DNA of 64,000 nucleotides from Sclerodactyla briareus (GCA_026419785.1 JAODTK010001366.1:1-64000), one strand, 5' to 3'. Shown: positions 35,701 to 46,089, counted from the first letter of the stretch. The notes: generated from the sequence alone by a model not told the origin. Numbers and translations are program-made.

Positions 35701-35728
35701 CCTTCCAAATTGTGTAGAATTGGACTAG
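29174..35728 (+). CDS. Tnp2-family (CACTA/EnSpm-type) transposase-like gene, four exons (span)
   Basis: Exons: 29174-29757, 30678-30809, 31706-31838, 33544-35728; all recognised junctions are phase 0 with GT-AG borders. The last exon carries the Tnp2 (PF02992-like) transposase core and the following conserved domain common in metazoan 'transposase domain-containing' proteins. Family role: DNA cut-and-paste transposase of CACTA elements, with domesticated copies also known. At least eight one-base frameshifts interrupt the reading frame, but between them the sequence is well conserved. It may therefore be an intact gene in a noisy assembly, or a recently inactivated element. No terminal inverted repeats were found, so whether it is still part of a transposon is open. 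Confidence 0.75.
30482..30620 (+). mobile_element. hAT-type MITE with 8-bp target site duplication
   Basis: 139 bp, GC-rich. It begins CAGGGATGTAGTCGAGGCC and ends with the inverse CCTCGACTACGACACTG, giving ~22-bp terminal inverted repeats with hAT-like CAGGG/CAGTG tips. Direct repeats ATGAAGAT flank it exactly (30474-30481 and 30621-30628), the 8-bp duplication expected for hAT insertion. Interior is mostly GAGGCCGG words able to fold back. It sits in an intron of the Tnp2 gene, 57 bp before an exon. Related degenerate copy at 48980-49104. Confidence 0.9.
30678..30809 (+). CDS. Tnp2 gene exon 2 (duplicated exon, copy 1)
   Basis: Acceptor TTTTTTTCAACAG, donor TTG|GTATGTA; 132 bp, phase 0 at both ends. 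Reads PPQDDASGSGEESFVHSMET, GQPEQPRYGDQGRLSADEES, LPDL. Acidic disordered linker. Nearly the same exon recurs 1,028 bp downstream. Confidence 0.7.
30830..31700. other. Intron between the duplicated exons
   Basis: AT-rich, with a 9-base G run near 30883. Open frames of 73-140 codons on both strands show no motif. Confidence 0.4.
31706..31838 (+). CDS. Tnp2 gene exon 3 (duplicated exon, copy 2)
   Basis: Acceptor TTTTTCAACAG, donor TTG|GTAGCA. Reads PPQDDTSGSGEKSSVHSMET, GQPEQPRCGDQEQPPADEEN. One extra base near 31825 shifts the end relative to exon 2. The flanking intron sequence (CAGTAACAAT.AAAGCCA) is also duplicated, so this is a genomic tandem duplication. Both copies are phase 0, so either or both can be spliced in. 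Confidence 0.7.
32330..32775 (+). mobile_element. LINE (L2/CR1-like) 3' end with ATT tail, decayed
   Basis: Reads IQNAAARITTHLRPRQHITP then VLSTFYWLP near 32340-32420, the familiar '(I)QNAAARLV..T.R..HITPVL..LHWLP' segment near the C-terminus of L2/CR1 reverse transcriptases. Further pieces 'SSFKEELKLI' (about 32620) and a 3' tail of TTATCATTATCATTATTATT follow. Frames are broken throughout. It lies in the last intron of the Tnp2 gene, same orientation. Confidence 0.75.
33544..35728 (+). CDS. Tnp2 gene exon 4 (transposase core)
   Basis: Order along the exon: N-terminal helix 'LFPGSQLTKRESLLLIMSHY'; zinc ribbon YCPSCQGYVGTSSSACRDCE (33760-33825, two CxxC pairs); 'YTWGTDGASIFSSSSFSIWP' then LQVMINELPYALRRKH (33995-34110), the Tnp2 catalytic-region hallmark; 'QFNGKFGCSWCLHQ' (about 34305-34345); 'GFAVDYMHSVCLGVCRTLTF' (34540-34605); 'YNVHQLLHLADTVRNWGPLW' then FAFESMNHKL (34951-35060). 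The tail has further Cys-rich CDCKKEC before the stop at 35728. Frame changes near 33740, 33940, 34245, 34350, 34455, 34738 and 34912. From 34946 the last 260 codons are uninterrupted. Confidence 0.85.
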
Positions 35729-37740
35729 ATCATCCTTGGGTGAACTAAGGTAAACAACATGTTGTCAAATATTCATGAAGTTAACTCTTGCGGTTATCAG
35801 TTTTGTTGAATTTCCCCACGATGTACTAAAATATCGAGTTCTGAGTATTTTTGTCCCATAAATGAAGGGTTCAGTCTTATCAGCCCGATGTTGAGTAATA
35901 ATCTGTTTATCACCACAAATATATGTAGTGTGAGCATGTGCAAAGCTGAACTATCCAACTGGCTATTGAGGTTGCATGGAAAGAGAATGGGGAAAACTAG
36001 AAATCACACTGTATTTTACAAAAGGTGACAACTGGGGAGTACTTAGGTAAATGGTAGAGGACCTTGCAATGAACAATGGAAAGTTGACCACCTCTCAGAA
36101 TCTGTATAGTGCAGAGTATAATGGTGTAGAGTTGTACTGTTCAATCCTAACTGTGTGAAAGTTCAAGGCATCATATTGTTATGTGTTATGTAGTAAATCG
36201 CTACTCCCTGTTGTGTAATACATTAGAGCATGTCCAGGGCTTTCATTCTCTGTCAGAAGCCTGACTAAAACAAGCCGCAAGTATTTGCCTACAATGGTCC
36301 ACTCATTTTATAATTTGCGCCTGGCACAAGTGATGAAAAAATATATTTGATTCTCTCTGCTGTTTAAGCTTGATGCCCATGCTGCTGTTAATCTTACGTA
36401 TTAAGCTAGTATACAATCTGTCTGTCAGTGTATGCCAAATGAAAGCAGCAAGATAGTTCTCAGAGTACATAAGGCTATGCCCATAGCACAAGCTGTGCAA
36501 ATGTAGTATTGCTGATCTTGCTGTGTTTACAATTGAACTATAGCATGTCACTCTTGCTGCCAAAACATGTCATGGCTGATTACTCCAATTGCTTGTCGTT
36601 TCGCCTGAGAAACAAACAATGTCATTTATGGGGCACTGCTGTCCAGAATCAAAGCACAATTCCGGAAAGCTATTGGTGTTCTTCAGAGCAGTAATTGTGC
36701 GATCGAAAGTGGAATAACAATTGACAACTGTAAACTAGCTTATTGGATCTTGATCAATTGTAGGGGTGTGCCTTGGATTGGTAGAGCAAGCCTGTGAGTG
36801 GGGGGGGGGGCAATCTCATTAATATTCTACCAAGAGTTTGTTGTCAGTGTTTTAGGCATTGCTCGTTTTTTTTATTAATATTTTTTTGAAGTGTTGAGAG
36901 AGAAATGGAAAAAAAAATAAATTATTTTATATCCATAACAGTTTGTTTCACTTGTTTTTTGCTGTTCAGCGATTCAAAGCCGATGGTCATGCACAGCTTG
37001 TCTTTACAACGGGAACAGATTCCCCTGTGACGTCACAATAGGTGTTCTACAGTAGCGGCATATTGTGCCTTATTTTCACACCAGCAAGTTCACAGTAATT
37101 CGGACTGAGGTTTCCACTTCACTTAGTGTAATAAATAGTATAAAATGTGAGGTCGTGTTTAAATGACTATTATAGTTAAAAGTTAAGGAATATGCCTTAT
37201 TTATTCGTGTAAATATTCACATAAGTTTATTGTCAAGGGTTAAAAATATGAAGCCCACTTGAGTCCAGTTCCAGCTCAGAATGATTGAAGTGCTTTATAG
37301 ATATTACCTGATCTAATACGTACCTTCTTTAACACCTATTCTTCATCAACGAAAGTTCTATAGTAGCCTAAAAGTGGCAGAATGCAGGGCTTGCTGTACT
37401 TCCTAAGGTTATCATGGGCAAGAGTGACATGAGTGCCTTCATTAATGACACCATGATTACAGGAGTCGAAAACGAATTTGATGGGTCTGACTCAACAGTC
37501 CACCAACTGCCCATACGTGTGGCACATTGGAGGGAATTCTCTGGAAAACGATGTGACCTAGTATATAGGCCATACTGATATAGTTGTGTGCAAAGACATG
37601 TGCGGGGTGACCCATCATGGTTGGGACCCCCCCCCCCCCCTCCGCCCCAACAGTGAAATGCCATTGGTTCCCTATTGCTATACGGACCCCCCCCCCCCCC
37701 TCAGCTGCAGTGGGTGTATAGTTCATCTGGTTATAGAACA
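35729..37740. other. Downstream flank of the Tnp2 gene
   Basis: AT-rich 3' region. AATAAA words occur near 36914 and 37127, far from the stop. Poly-G/C runs lie at 36800, 37629 and 37687. No exon recognised. No CACTA-type right terminus was identified. Confidence 0.35.
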
Positions 37741-37744
37741 GTTC

Positions 37745-37965
37745 TATAAACATTTGAAATGTGCTCTTTTCTATTGAAAAGGGTTCTATAGAACTCTATA
37801 GAATTGCAACTAACAAATTCTGGGGAAGTAGTTCTATAGAATTCTATAGAAAACGAGAGTTCTATAAAGAATGTTGTGTCCAGCCATAGAATATATAGGT
37901 TTCTATAGAATTCTATAGAGGCTCTATAGAACGTCTATATAGTTCTATAGAACATTTTTGTAAGG
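37745..37965. repeat. TTCTATAGAA palindromic repeat patch
   Basis: About a dozen copies of (G)TTCTATAGAA/ATTCTATAGA words in 220 bp. The same palindromic core as the large array at 19.49-20.05 kb, 18 kb away. Confidence 0.9.
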
Positions 37966-38139
37966 GGTGGCAGTGAACAGTGAAACACATTTCCCACAGA
38001 AATGAGTATCTGACATTGGTGGACACCTCATAGTGGAAATCCACAATTACCATCAAACAGCATTTAGGTTGGGGGGGGGGATCTCCCAAGCCCCCATTGG
38101 CCAATGAAAGCCCCCTGTGCCCACACATTTCTAGGTCAC

Positions 38140-38575
38140 CTATGAGAACTGGACCGAGATGTAATGTAAACAAATCCTGCAGAGGTAGGGACTAATGTAA
38201 ACTAGGGCGAGATGTGATGAAAGACAAATCACCTTCCCCAGGACCTTCTGAAAGATAAGGTAAACATGTACCGAGGGGAGGAGTAAGGTAAACAACTGGT
38301 CGCGCAGTCAGAGAGCCAATACACTTGGAATTGGGATAATGAATTGGATTTAATTAAAATCTAATAACACTATGCGAACATAAATGTAGCTAAGGCTAGC
38401 CAGTAGCAAGCTACATCCACCTACCAAAGTTTTAACTGATGCATGTATGGTTTAGAAGTTATGAATGAACGTGACGAGCAGAAGGGCGAAAGAACTAACG
38501 AACGAACGGACGAACGAACGAACGGACGGACGGAGAGAAATGATGACTTGTAGAGCTGCTTTCCCGCAGCTAAAA
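38140..38575 (+). repeat. Repeat F, left arm of foldback
   Basis: It includes 'GGACCGAGATGTAATGTAAAC', 'GGGACTAATGTAAAC', 'GAATTGGATTTAATTAAA', 'GCTAGCCAGTAGCAAGCTAC', 'AGAAGTTATGAATGAACG', an (ACGA)n patch, and an end hairpin AGCTGCtttcccGCAGCT. Collinear with 51290-51760 and inverted relative to 38885-39130. Confidence 0.85.
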
Positions 38576-38884
38576 ATGCGTGAAATACATTTGGTTTCAA
38601 TTTATCTAAATTGGGGGTATATTGTTAACAAGATTTATTTTATTGACGACAATCCATCTTTAGATTACAGAAGCCATTATTTTAGGCAACCCTCTGATCT
38701 GCCCGCCTCACCATCTGACCATAATAGCTCCATGGAAAAATCCCACGGGTGTATTATATTAAGGGCGCAATCAGGAAAACCCATACTGACGGAGGGTTTA
38801 GTAGGAAAAATCGCCGGAAGACCTCGGACAGAGGCTACACAGGGACCTATTTCACGATAATACGGATTTTGACCTAAAACTAAC

Positions 38885-39575
38885 GTTTCAACAGATTTTG
38901 CTGCGGGTAAGCAGCTCTACAAGTCATCATGTCTCTCCGTCCGTCCGTCCCGTTCGTCGTCCGTTCTGTTCGTCACGTTCATTCATAACTTCATAACTGT
39001 ACATGCGATCAGGTTGAAACTTGGTGGGTGGATGAGCATGCCACTGGCTAGGTTGAGTAACATTTTTGTTTGCGTAATGTGATCAAATTTTAATCAAATC
39101 CAATTATTACCCCAAGTGCCAACTTCACTGATATCTCTGTGAGAAAGGTTTGTTACATTAATCCATTCCTCTGCAGAGCAGTAGTGGTACCTTATCTGTC
39201 CGAAGGTCAGGTCTGCAGCCTAGTTGACAATGATACCTATTGTCCAGGGGAAGATGATGGTCCATCAACACATCTCGCTCTAAATTGTTGGCTTGTGACC
39301 CAGAAAGAGAGTTGTTTTTACATGTTGGGTTCGCTTGGGTATATGTAGCTAATATACAGGCCTAGGAATGATTTAGTTGAGTACTTGTGTCTGCACTGAC
39401 AGCAAATATTAAGTCAATGTGTTGGACATGTTCAAGCCATTTCAAGGTTATGACAGATGTCATAAGGGTCAATTAAATATGAACAAACAATAACTGTGGA
39501 TTATGAAGAACATGCAGTGTATTTGCCACAGGAATTTTGCCGTCCGCAGCTATCAAGACGTTCCGACTTGCGCTT
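38885..39575 (-). repeat. Repeat F, right arm of foldback, continuing into repeat D
   Basis: Read on the minus strand it gives repeat D words (39575-39365: 'AAGTCGGAACGTCTTGATAGC'). Next come 'CCTAGGCCTGTATATTAGC' (39362), 'GGATTAATGTAAC' and 'GGATTTGATTAAAATTTGATC'. It ends 'TGAATGAACGTGACGAAC' and 'GAGCTGCTTACCCGCAGC'. The same order is found on the plus strand at 50800-51760, showing that D and F are parts of one element. Confidence 0.85.
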
Positions 39576-39579
39576 AGTT

Positions 39580-41635
39580 TTCCAATTGTAGTTTCTATAT
39601 TAGTCAATACAAGGATTACAACCGACAGTATGGAGAGCTTCGTGGCTGGAAAGAAGGACATAAATAGAGGTTGAATGGATCTTCAAAGAGGCATCACCGT
39701 CCCACAGTTAACACTCGGCGAATGATGGACGATGCTGTTACATGACGTCACGGCAAGAATAGTCTCGTTGTATATTACGTCAAATTTCACATTGGCATGT
39801 CATTGGGGCGATAGGCCGTACCGATGCTGAATGACACTGTGAGGATTCTTCATCGTGTAGTCATGCAAACCTAGCCGTCGCCTGTTGCTACCAGAACTAG
39901 ATGACAATGCCTCCTTGAACTCGTTGGCCTACGAGGTGATATATCTAATCTATTCCCATTGATATCAGTGATCTCCTCACCTCCCAGACGACGACAACGA
40001 AGACGACGACATCAATAACAACAAGAGGGCAATCCCCAGAGTTGCAGGATCTCATCGGCAAATGTGGAACTAATCAGTTGTTTCCACCTGCTGCATTTTC
40101 GCGAGTTACAAATAGACAAAATTTATCAAAATAAGTCTGGGAACCGCTGTTCCCCCCCCCCCAAAAAAAAAAATATCATATTCAGAGAAATTTCAGTAAA
40201 TGCTGGGAAACCCTTCGGTTTGATACCCTGTACCTTGTTCCAATATTTTGAATCATTCAGTCCTCCAATTTTTGAATATACTGAAAACAACAATTTTCGA
40301 AAATTCCCAATTGGGCCAAAATCCACTTCCCCCCTAAAATGCACATTTTGGTAATTTTCGGCTGATTGCATGGGTAAAGTTGTAATTTGTGCCTTTTCAC
40401 ATATTGCTACAAGTTTGAAATCATTCAGCCCTCGAAATCAGCGAATATCTTGAAAAATAGTGAAAAATTAGTACAATTGAGAAATTGTCGTATTCACGTC
40501 GTATAATTCCGATTCGAGACGTTCTCAGTTCGACTAAACGAAAAGCAACAACAATCCGCGCCTCTGAGCCAATGACGAAGAGAATAACTCACAGAAGTCG
40601 TCAGCCTGTTCGCCCTGTTAACAGGGGCGTATATACATGAAATTCCAAGGGGGGGGGGGGTGAATCTTTTTTGAGACTACAAATTTTCGTTAGACCGATT
40701 CTTATTATCGGTATTGTACCAGAGGCAGCGCCATGCGGTCGTGGAGGGTGCTCTGGGTCCCCGGACGGGTGGCTTAATCGTTCCGGTAGTGATCTGTTGA
40801 TAGACTGATTTGGGGGAGGGGTCTGCGGGAATTTTTTCAACCTGAAACCCCTCGGACGCAAAATGGTGCTAAACCTAGTCCGATATTCTAGCATAATTAC
40901 CTATTAAAAATATTCATTTTTCTGCCAACATTTTTTCCCGACTACGTAACTGTGTGTTAAGATAATGTGTGTCAAAACGGTCTGTAACCAAGCTACATGA
41001 ATACCTGTACACTCTCTTTGGCCATCTATAAGATACTAGATTGCTGTATGCTGGATATGAGTTATGACACGTGATTTTCCAAAGTGCTTGAACCTTAATT
41101 CAACATAATGATGACTGGTACATGGAAGACTGAGGAGAATTGTCTTGCATAGCCCAGAGCTCATACCGATATTTAATAATTGTCGATGGGGCTGAAACTT
41201 GGCACACATGTCCATCATAGTTAAATCAATTTCCTGCACACATCGGACGTGCGCAACGCACCTATTTTTCTTACTTTTCTCCCGACGTTTCTCCGCTTTG
41301 CTCCCGACGAGAGGGGGGGGGGGGCACTGCTCCCGCTGGCGCCGCCCCTGTATTGTACGTCGATTTTTCGAATTTAGTTTACAGGTAGGTACACGAATAT
41401 ATCGTAATTAAGATTCAATGTGAGGAGGAAACGAGTTTATCTTCAAACTAACTCTTGTCTTTACTACCAAGAATTCCAGAATGCACCTCGCAACATACAC
41501 TACAATTTAGATTTTTGACCAATGTAACGATTTATACATGCAGTTGGACATGCAAATTAGGGGAGCACAAACCCAATGCACTTATGTATATATCCACATG
41601 CATAATGTGGGAAAAAGCAGCCTATTATTTACGCC
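39580..41635. other. Unassigned DNA with short repeats
   Basis: A (GAC)n patch lies at 39986-40005. Two loosely similar segments sharing 'TGAATCATTCAG.CCTCCAA' or 'GAAATCATTCAGCCCTCGAAA' lie about 170 bp apart (40250, 40415). Poly-C/A at 40153-40172; poly-G at 40650 and 41310. No exon recognised. Confidence 0.4.
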
Positions 41636-41640
41636 GACCT

Positions 41641-41907
41641 CTATATCGGTGACCCCCGATCAAACACTGATAAGGCGACCAAACGTAGGCAATTCTGCCC
41701 ACCGACCAACAATTGCATCCAAGTCAATGCCATCTGTGGATCACGCTCACAAGCCAGTGTCAATAGGTCCCGTAGTCGGTCTTGGCCCATGACAGAACGT
41801 AAGAACGTCTTCACTCGTTTAAGCTCAGAGAAACTTCTCTCACTCGATGCCGAAGTTATTGGTACAGTATTCATCAGGCAGAGGCACCTCTTAGTTAGAA
41901 AATACTA
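41641..41907 (-). mobile_element. hAT transposase C-terminal dimerisation domain fragment
   Basis: The minus strand reads LTKRCLCLMNTVPITSASSE, RSFSELKRVKTFLRSVMGQD, RLRDLLTLACERD. 'P(I/V)TSA(S)SERSFS.LKR.KT.LRS.MGQ.RL..L' is the diagnostic hAT dimerisation block near the C-terminus. The 90-codon frame is uninterrupted and ends at a stop at 41641. No RNase H-like core, zinc finger or terminal repeats nearby, so it is a truncated piece, possibly of a zf-MYM/TTF-type hAT protein. Confidence 0.85.
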
Positions 41908-42619
41908 GGTCATGGCTGTAAATCAATTAATTTTCCACCTAACTCGAGCGGAGACGACTTTTCGTCGCCCAGAGACCGACTTCTGATTTTCACAGGAGGG
42001 GTGTCACACCCCACCGTATTTAGGCCCCTGCCTGTTATGGTCACTAGGGCTTAACCCATGTTCCATACTGTGAGTTCCAGAATTTTAAATCGAATAGCCA
42101 AACATGCATAAATTTTCAAGTGTTCGCGTACAATGGCGTTTTTCTACCAGGCGTTGTAAATATGCGATGAGATGCAATGCTCTGAATCATTTTGTTCACT
42201 CAAATAATTCCAGGAGCATCGGCAAAACTTTGGGAAGAAAAAGGCAAAGTGAGAAATTGCCTGATTTTCTGATCTGACTTGCCCGAATTTTCGATAAAAT
42301 GCTCGGAAAAAACATGCGAAAATGTTCCGTTCTGTGGACCCCAGAGTAGGAAATGTAATGAAAAGATACCATGTGCGGTAAATCATATTAGTAGGCACAA
42401 GCCTGGCAAATGCCGTTTCCGGCGATGTGGAGGGCATGGGAAGGTAACATTTTCTGGGTCCGCACCGCGCTAACCAATGGTGGCGCTCCGCTTAGATGCT
42501 CAATTGCATTTGATGTGTCCCCCCCCCCCCACTTTTCAAAACGGGACGATGCCCATGTAAATAGCTAAGGAAAATGTTCAGTCCTCTATAGTCTAGGCAA
42601 ATAATCCAGAAATGTGCCT

Positions 42620-42830
42620 AATTAAGCTGCATGAGGCATTTTTAGGAAAAGCGAACAAATAGGTGATTCTGAAAGATAATTTTGTGCTGAATATGAATAT
42701 CTTGTTTGTGTTCCCCAGAATAGCCTAATTAGGTCAATAATTAGGGTCAAAGGTCATTAAGTGCAAATTTCAGTTTCATCATAGGAAATTGCTCATTTTA
42801 CTTCCTAATTACTATGATGTCAAGGATTTT
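42620..42830 (+). repeat. Dispersed repeat G, copy 1 (inverted partner at 47.1 kb)
   Basis: 'CTGCATGAGGCATTTTTAGG', 'GTGATTCTG', 'ATTTTGTGCTGAATATGAAT', 'CTAATTAGGTCA', 'GGTCAAAGGTCA' and 'GTGCAAATTTC' match the reverse complement of 47120-47345. Confidence 0.85.
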
Positions 42831-43060
42831 GCATTTCCTCTTCAATGAATCATACAGAGCATTGGAAATTATCGATTAGAAAGGAATTGATCCCCCTCCA
42901 ACCCCCAACCCCCCAAAAAAAAAGTATTTTTTCACAGGTGATGGCTCGTTTTACTTCTACGTTCTAACTATGATGTCAATAATTTGCATTTTTCCTTCAA
43001 TAAATCAAAAGAGCATTAAAATTATCGAAGATAATGGAAATCTCCCCCCCCCCCCACTCC
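42785..43060 (+). repeat. ~165-bp tandem duplication
   Basis: 'TTTTACTTC.T..TAACTATGATGTCAA..ATTTGCATTT.TCTTCAAT.AATCA' occurs at about 42797-42853 and 42951-43010. Each copy is followed by 'AGAGCATT..AATTATCGA' and a C-rich end. Confidence 0.8.
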
Positions 43061-43439
43061 CCTCGTCGGGAGGATTTTCCCCGCACTGTCTGGAGCAAAG
43101 TAAAAATGGCCAGGAACTGGGCGAAGGATGAATGAGAGGAAAACGGAAAAATGGAATTCATGAAGTATTGATATTTCTCAGGTGGGGTGAGTTAGTTGGT
43201 CACTCCTGTTAGGTTGCCGCCCTCTCCGCACACAACCTCTCCCCCTCCTCCTCCATCGTCATACTGGGTGAACCCGGCGGGACAAAAGACTCATCAAAAA
43301 ACATTCATCAGCTCCTGTTTGTTTACACACCTGGCGTCTGTTCTCAAAGAACCTCCTCCCCTCCCTGTCAGGGAAATCCTGACACCGCCCCGTCACTGTC
43401 TGATCACTCTCTAACTCACTCCCCCAATCACTCACTCAC

Positions 43440-44990
43440 TTACTCATGGGAGCACGTGTTGGGGGGGGGGGCAGCTAGCCGCATCCCCCGCCGCTTCCAA
43501 TCGGCCGGCTTCTTCCGGGCAAGCACCAAGCCTGGGCCTGGTATAACCCTCCAACTCCCTGAAGCTGCGCTAACCATGAGCCGGATCCCGTCCCCACAGG
43601 ACACGGTGGGCAGGAAGGATTGTCCGCCGGAAGAAGCGCCATATGCCCAAAGAACGCGATTGACGATCACGAATTAGGCAGCCAACCTTCACCACCCCGC
43701 CTTCCCGAGAACCCTGGCATCAGATACTGATAACCGAGAATGCGACGAAATTAGGTAGTGAAATAGGAATCCAATCGCCGTCTCAGCCCAAAAGTGAGCC
43801 TTCAAGCCTAACTATATGACATACAGCAAGACTGGAAGCACACTGGAGCTTGGTCCTTCCAAGCATAGTCATCTAATGACACTGTCGAGGTTAACGAATG
43901 AAGTGGTGACTTCCACGTTCCCGTCCAACACTTGGACAGCACTGTCCACAGGATTCCACCACCACTAGGCTACCGCGTCCGACTGGATCTTAGTCTTGGC
44001 CTATATCACCTGAAGGCCCAACGGATTTGCCCCGACTAAGTGTCCAAGGGCATCAACCAGAGAATCCAGAAACTCGGCGTGTAATGCAGCTTCATCCGCG
44101 AAGTTCAGTCGATCCAGAAACCCTGACTCCACTGGAAAGAATCCTCAGTCGGTACCATGCACAACCCCCTCTCCCCCCCCCCCCCCCGCCCCATAATCCA
44201 GCCATTCCACGGTTGAAAACGGTTGGAGCAGCGTACACGACTGTATCACCACCCGTGACAACGGGCGGGAGCAAGTCAGAGGACTTCACCCAGAACACTC
44301 CACAGCACTCTCACTTCCAGAATACAGAGAGGATATCCGTGTGTACAAGACGGCGTGGCACACCACGCTGCTCGAAAATTCTATCCAGGAGTCTCACTAC
44401 ACACAGAATTGAAAGCCTTACAGAAGGCCACAGGAGTCTCCTCAGTCTCTGCCCAATGGCTCGCATCCGTTATCTACAGGACAGGAGGAGCCAAGACTCC
44501 AGTGGACTTCTTGGGAGTAAAATCAGACTGCTCGACGCTGATGGGCAAGCAGGGGACAACGGATTCGTTCAGGATGATCCTAGCAAAGACTACGCTAGCT
44601 ACTGAAGAGGAGGAGAGTAACCCCTGTGTATTTGCAGTCCCTTTTCCAGTCCGTTGGATGACACCAGTGCTCCAAACAGAGCAGTAGTAGAGCCAGGAAA
44701 CGACTCGAGGGCATCTGGACACCAGTCCGATCATCTGTGGATGTTACCACAGGACCACGGGAGCCTTCCCGACATTCAACTGCTCCAATGCCTCACGTTT
44801 CCTTGATAGCCGGTACGTCACAGTCTACAGGCAGCTCAGCCTCTGGAGTTGCAGCAGTATCCATCCTAATTTCCAGACTTGGGGGCTCAGCCTTGTACAA
44901 ATTCTCAAAATAACCCATCCCAACGGTCCCCACCATTGAATTCCTCGGTCAGACCAGCCGTCATCTACCTTGGCAGTTGGTCAGTGGCAC
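43440..44990 (-). mobile_element. RTE/Nimb-like LINE, reverse transcriptase to C-terminus, degenerate
   Basis: Read on the minus strand the usual blocks appear in order: a '..LEQLNVGKAP' segment (about 44785), 'HWCHPTDWKRDCKYTGVTLL' (about 44660-44610), 'FARIILN' and 'EQSDFTPKKSTG' (44600-44500), 'VKSSDLLPPVVTGG' (44300), 'LNFADEAALHAEFLDSLVDA' (about 44110-44050, the FADD motif decayed to FADE), 'GLQV..AKTKIQ' (44010), 'VLDGNVEVTTSF' (43930), and the C-terminal 'ARKKPADWKRRG' (about 43510). Stops and shifts are frequent. The endonuclease domain is absent, as expected for 5' truncation. The long plus-strand frames at 44027-44687 are its antisense. Confidence 0.85.
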
Positions 44991-44999
44991 CACACCACA

Positions 45000-45600
45000 A
45001 GCCGAGTTGCGGAGTCCGCTCCTGTAATATGTAAGCCGGCCCGTGCCAGGTGTTTTTCTCCCATTGGTCCTCCTAGGACGCTCCAGGATGCACTCCTCTG
45101 TTGTCTTGGAATGTCGGGCTTGCCCATTTCTGCTCGGGGCCACATTGCCTCCAGCACCTCAATCAACTGCCCCAGCTTATACAGCATACACTGTTGCTAT
45201 ATACACTTTTGGTTTTCCTTTAGTTGGCTCACGTATGGACACATTTTCGATACCGGTATTGGGACGCTATTCTCTGTATCGATTAAGCCGTCCTTGGTCT
45301 CGATTCCTATGATGGGTCTTGGCCTCGTAATTCGGGTCTCGGTGCCGAGACCGCCAGACGCGGTTAGAAAAACGTATCAAGACTGTAGGCCTACTGGTAA
45401 TACAGACAGAACACGCAGTGTAACTGAATAAGATAAGACTATTGTATGTGAATATGGATAGGCATAATTGAACCTTGCCTGTGACACCTCCGCCTTCCAA
45501 ATTTGGTTCGTCCATTTTCGGGCGACAATCTCGGTATAAATTCTCCCCTTACGGCAGAACACATTCCGACGTCAATAACTGTCCTGAGGATATCAGCGAG
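45000..45600. other. No gene recognised between two LINE fragments
   Basis: Open frames of 60-153 codons on both strands lack motifs. Part of 45.0-45.15 kb could be the 5' end of the adjacent LINE, but no endonuclease motif was seen. Confidence 0.35.
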
Positions 45601-45639
45601 AACTGACCAATATGTCCTGGATGTTCTCTTCGTTCCTCT

Positions 45640-45850
45640 ACAAAACTTCTACTACGTGTACCCCACGTTAATCTTGCAAGCTATGGTGAAATATGTTTCT
45701 CCCATGCTGCTTCTCGTTTATTCAAAAGCCTTCCTATTTATGTAAGGTCAGCGGATAGTGTTAATGTTTTCAAATCTAGGCTTAAAACGCATCTCTCCGT
45801 TAGGTCGCTTTTCACACTTGTAGCTTTTTGGCTTAAGGCTGGTACACTGA
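45640..45850 (+). mobile_element. LINE 3' coding end (CR1/L2/Jockey-like), different family
   Basis: An uninterrupted frame from about 45646 reads LLRVPHVNLASYGEICFSHA, ASRLFKSLPIYVRSADSVNV, FKSRLKTHLS. This is the conserved tail '(Y)GERSFSYAAP.LWNSLP..IR.A.S...FK..LKTHLF' of many LINE polymerases. Nothing upstream belongs to it, so it is a 5'-truncated copy. Confidence 0.8.
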
Positions 45851-46089
45851 GGAAACCAAGATATGCTCCAATTCACACTATTAGGGATGCAGCTTGGCCC
45901 CAGTGACGGAGTCTCAACAAACCATGCTAGCATTCCATGCCATCGCGGGATGTGATACGGTTGTCATACTTATCTGGATACTCCAAGAAGTCAGCATGGG
46001 TCAAACCGCCGACGTATATATCCCCGCAAAAACATCATTTGTGAACCTCGTTTAGAGGAAGAACATTGAATTATGTCCATTCGAACTTC

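Noticed and set aside
27690..37130. CACTA-type terminal inverted repeats around the Tnp2 gene
   Set aside because: Isolated CACTAGTGGGG (27695) and similar words were tried, but no inverse partner was found downstream.
38465..38860. 131-codon open frame across the foldback core
   Set aside because: It starts in the repeat F (ACGA)n patch and has no recognisable domain; likely a chance frame.
44027..44687. Long plus-strand open frames (192 and 110 codons)
   Set aside because: They are the antisense of a degenerate RTE-like LINE whose reverse-transcriptase blocks read in order on the minus strand.
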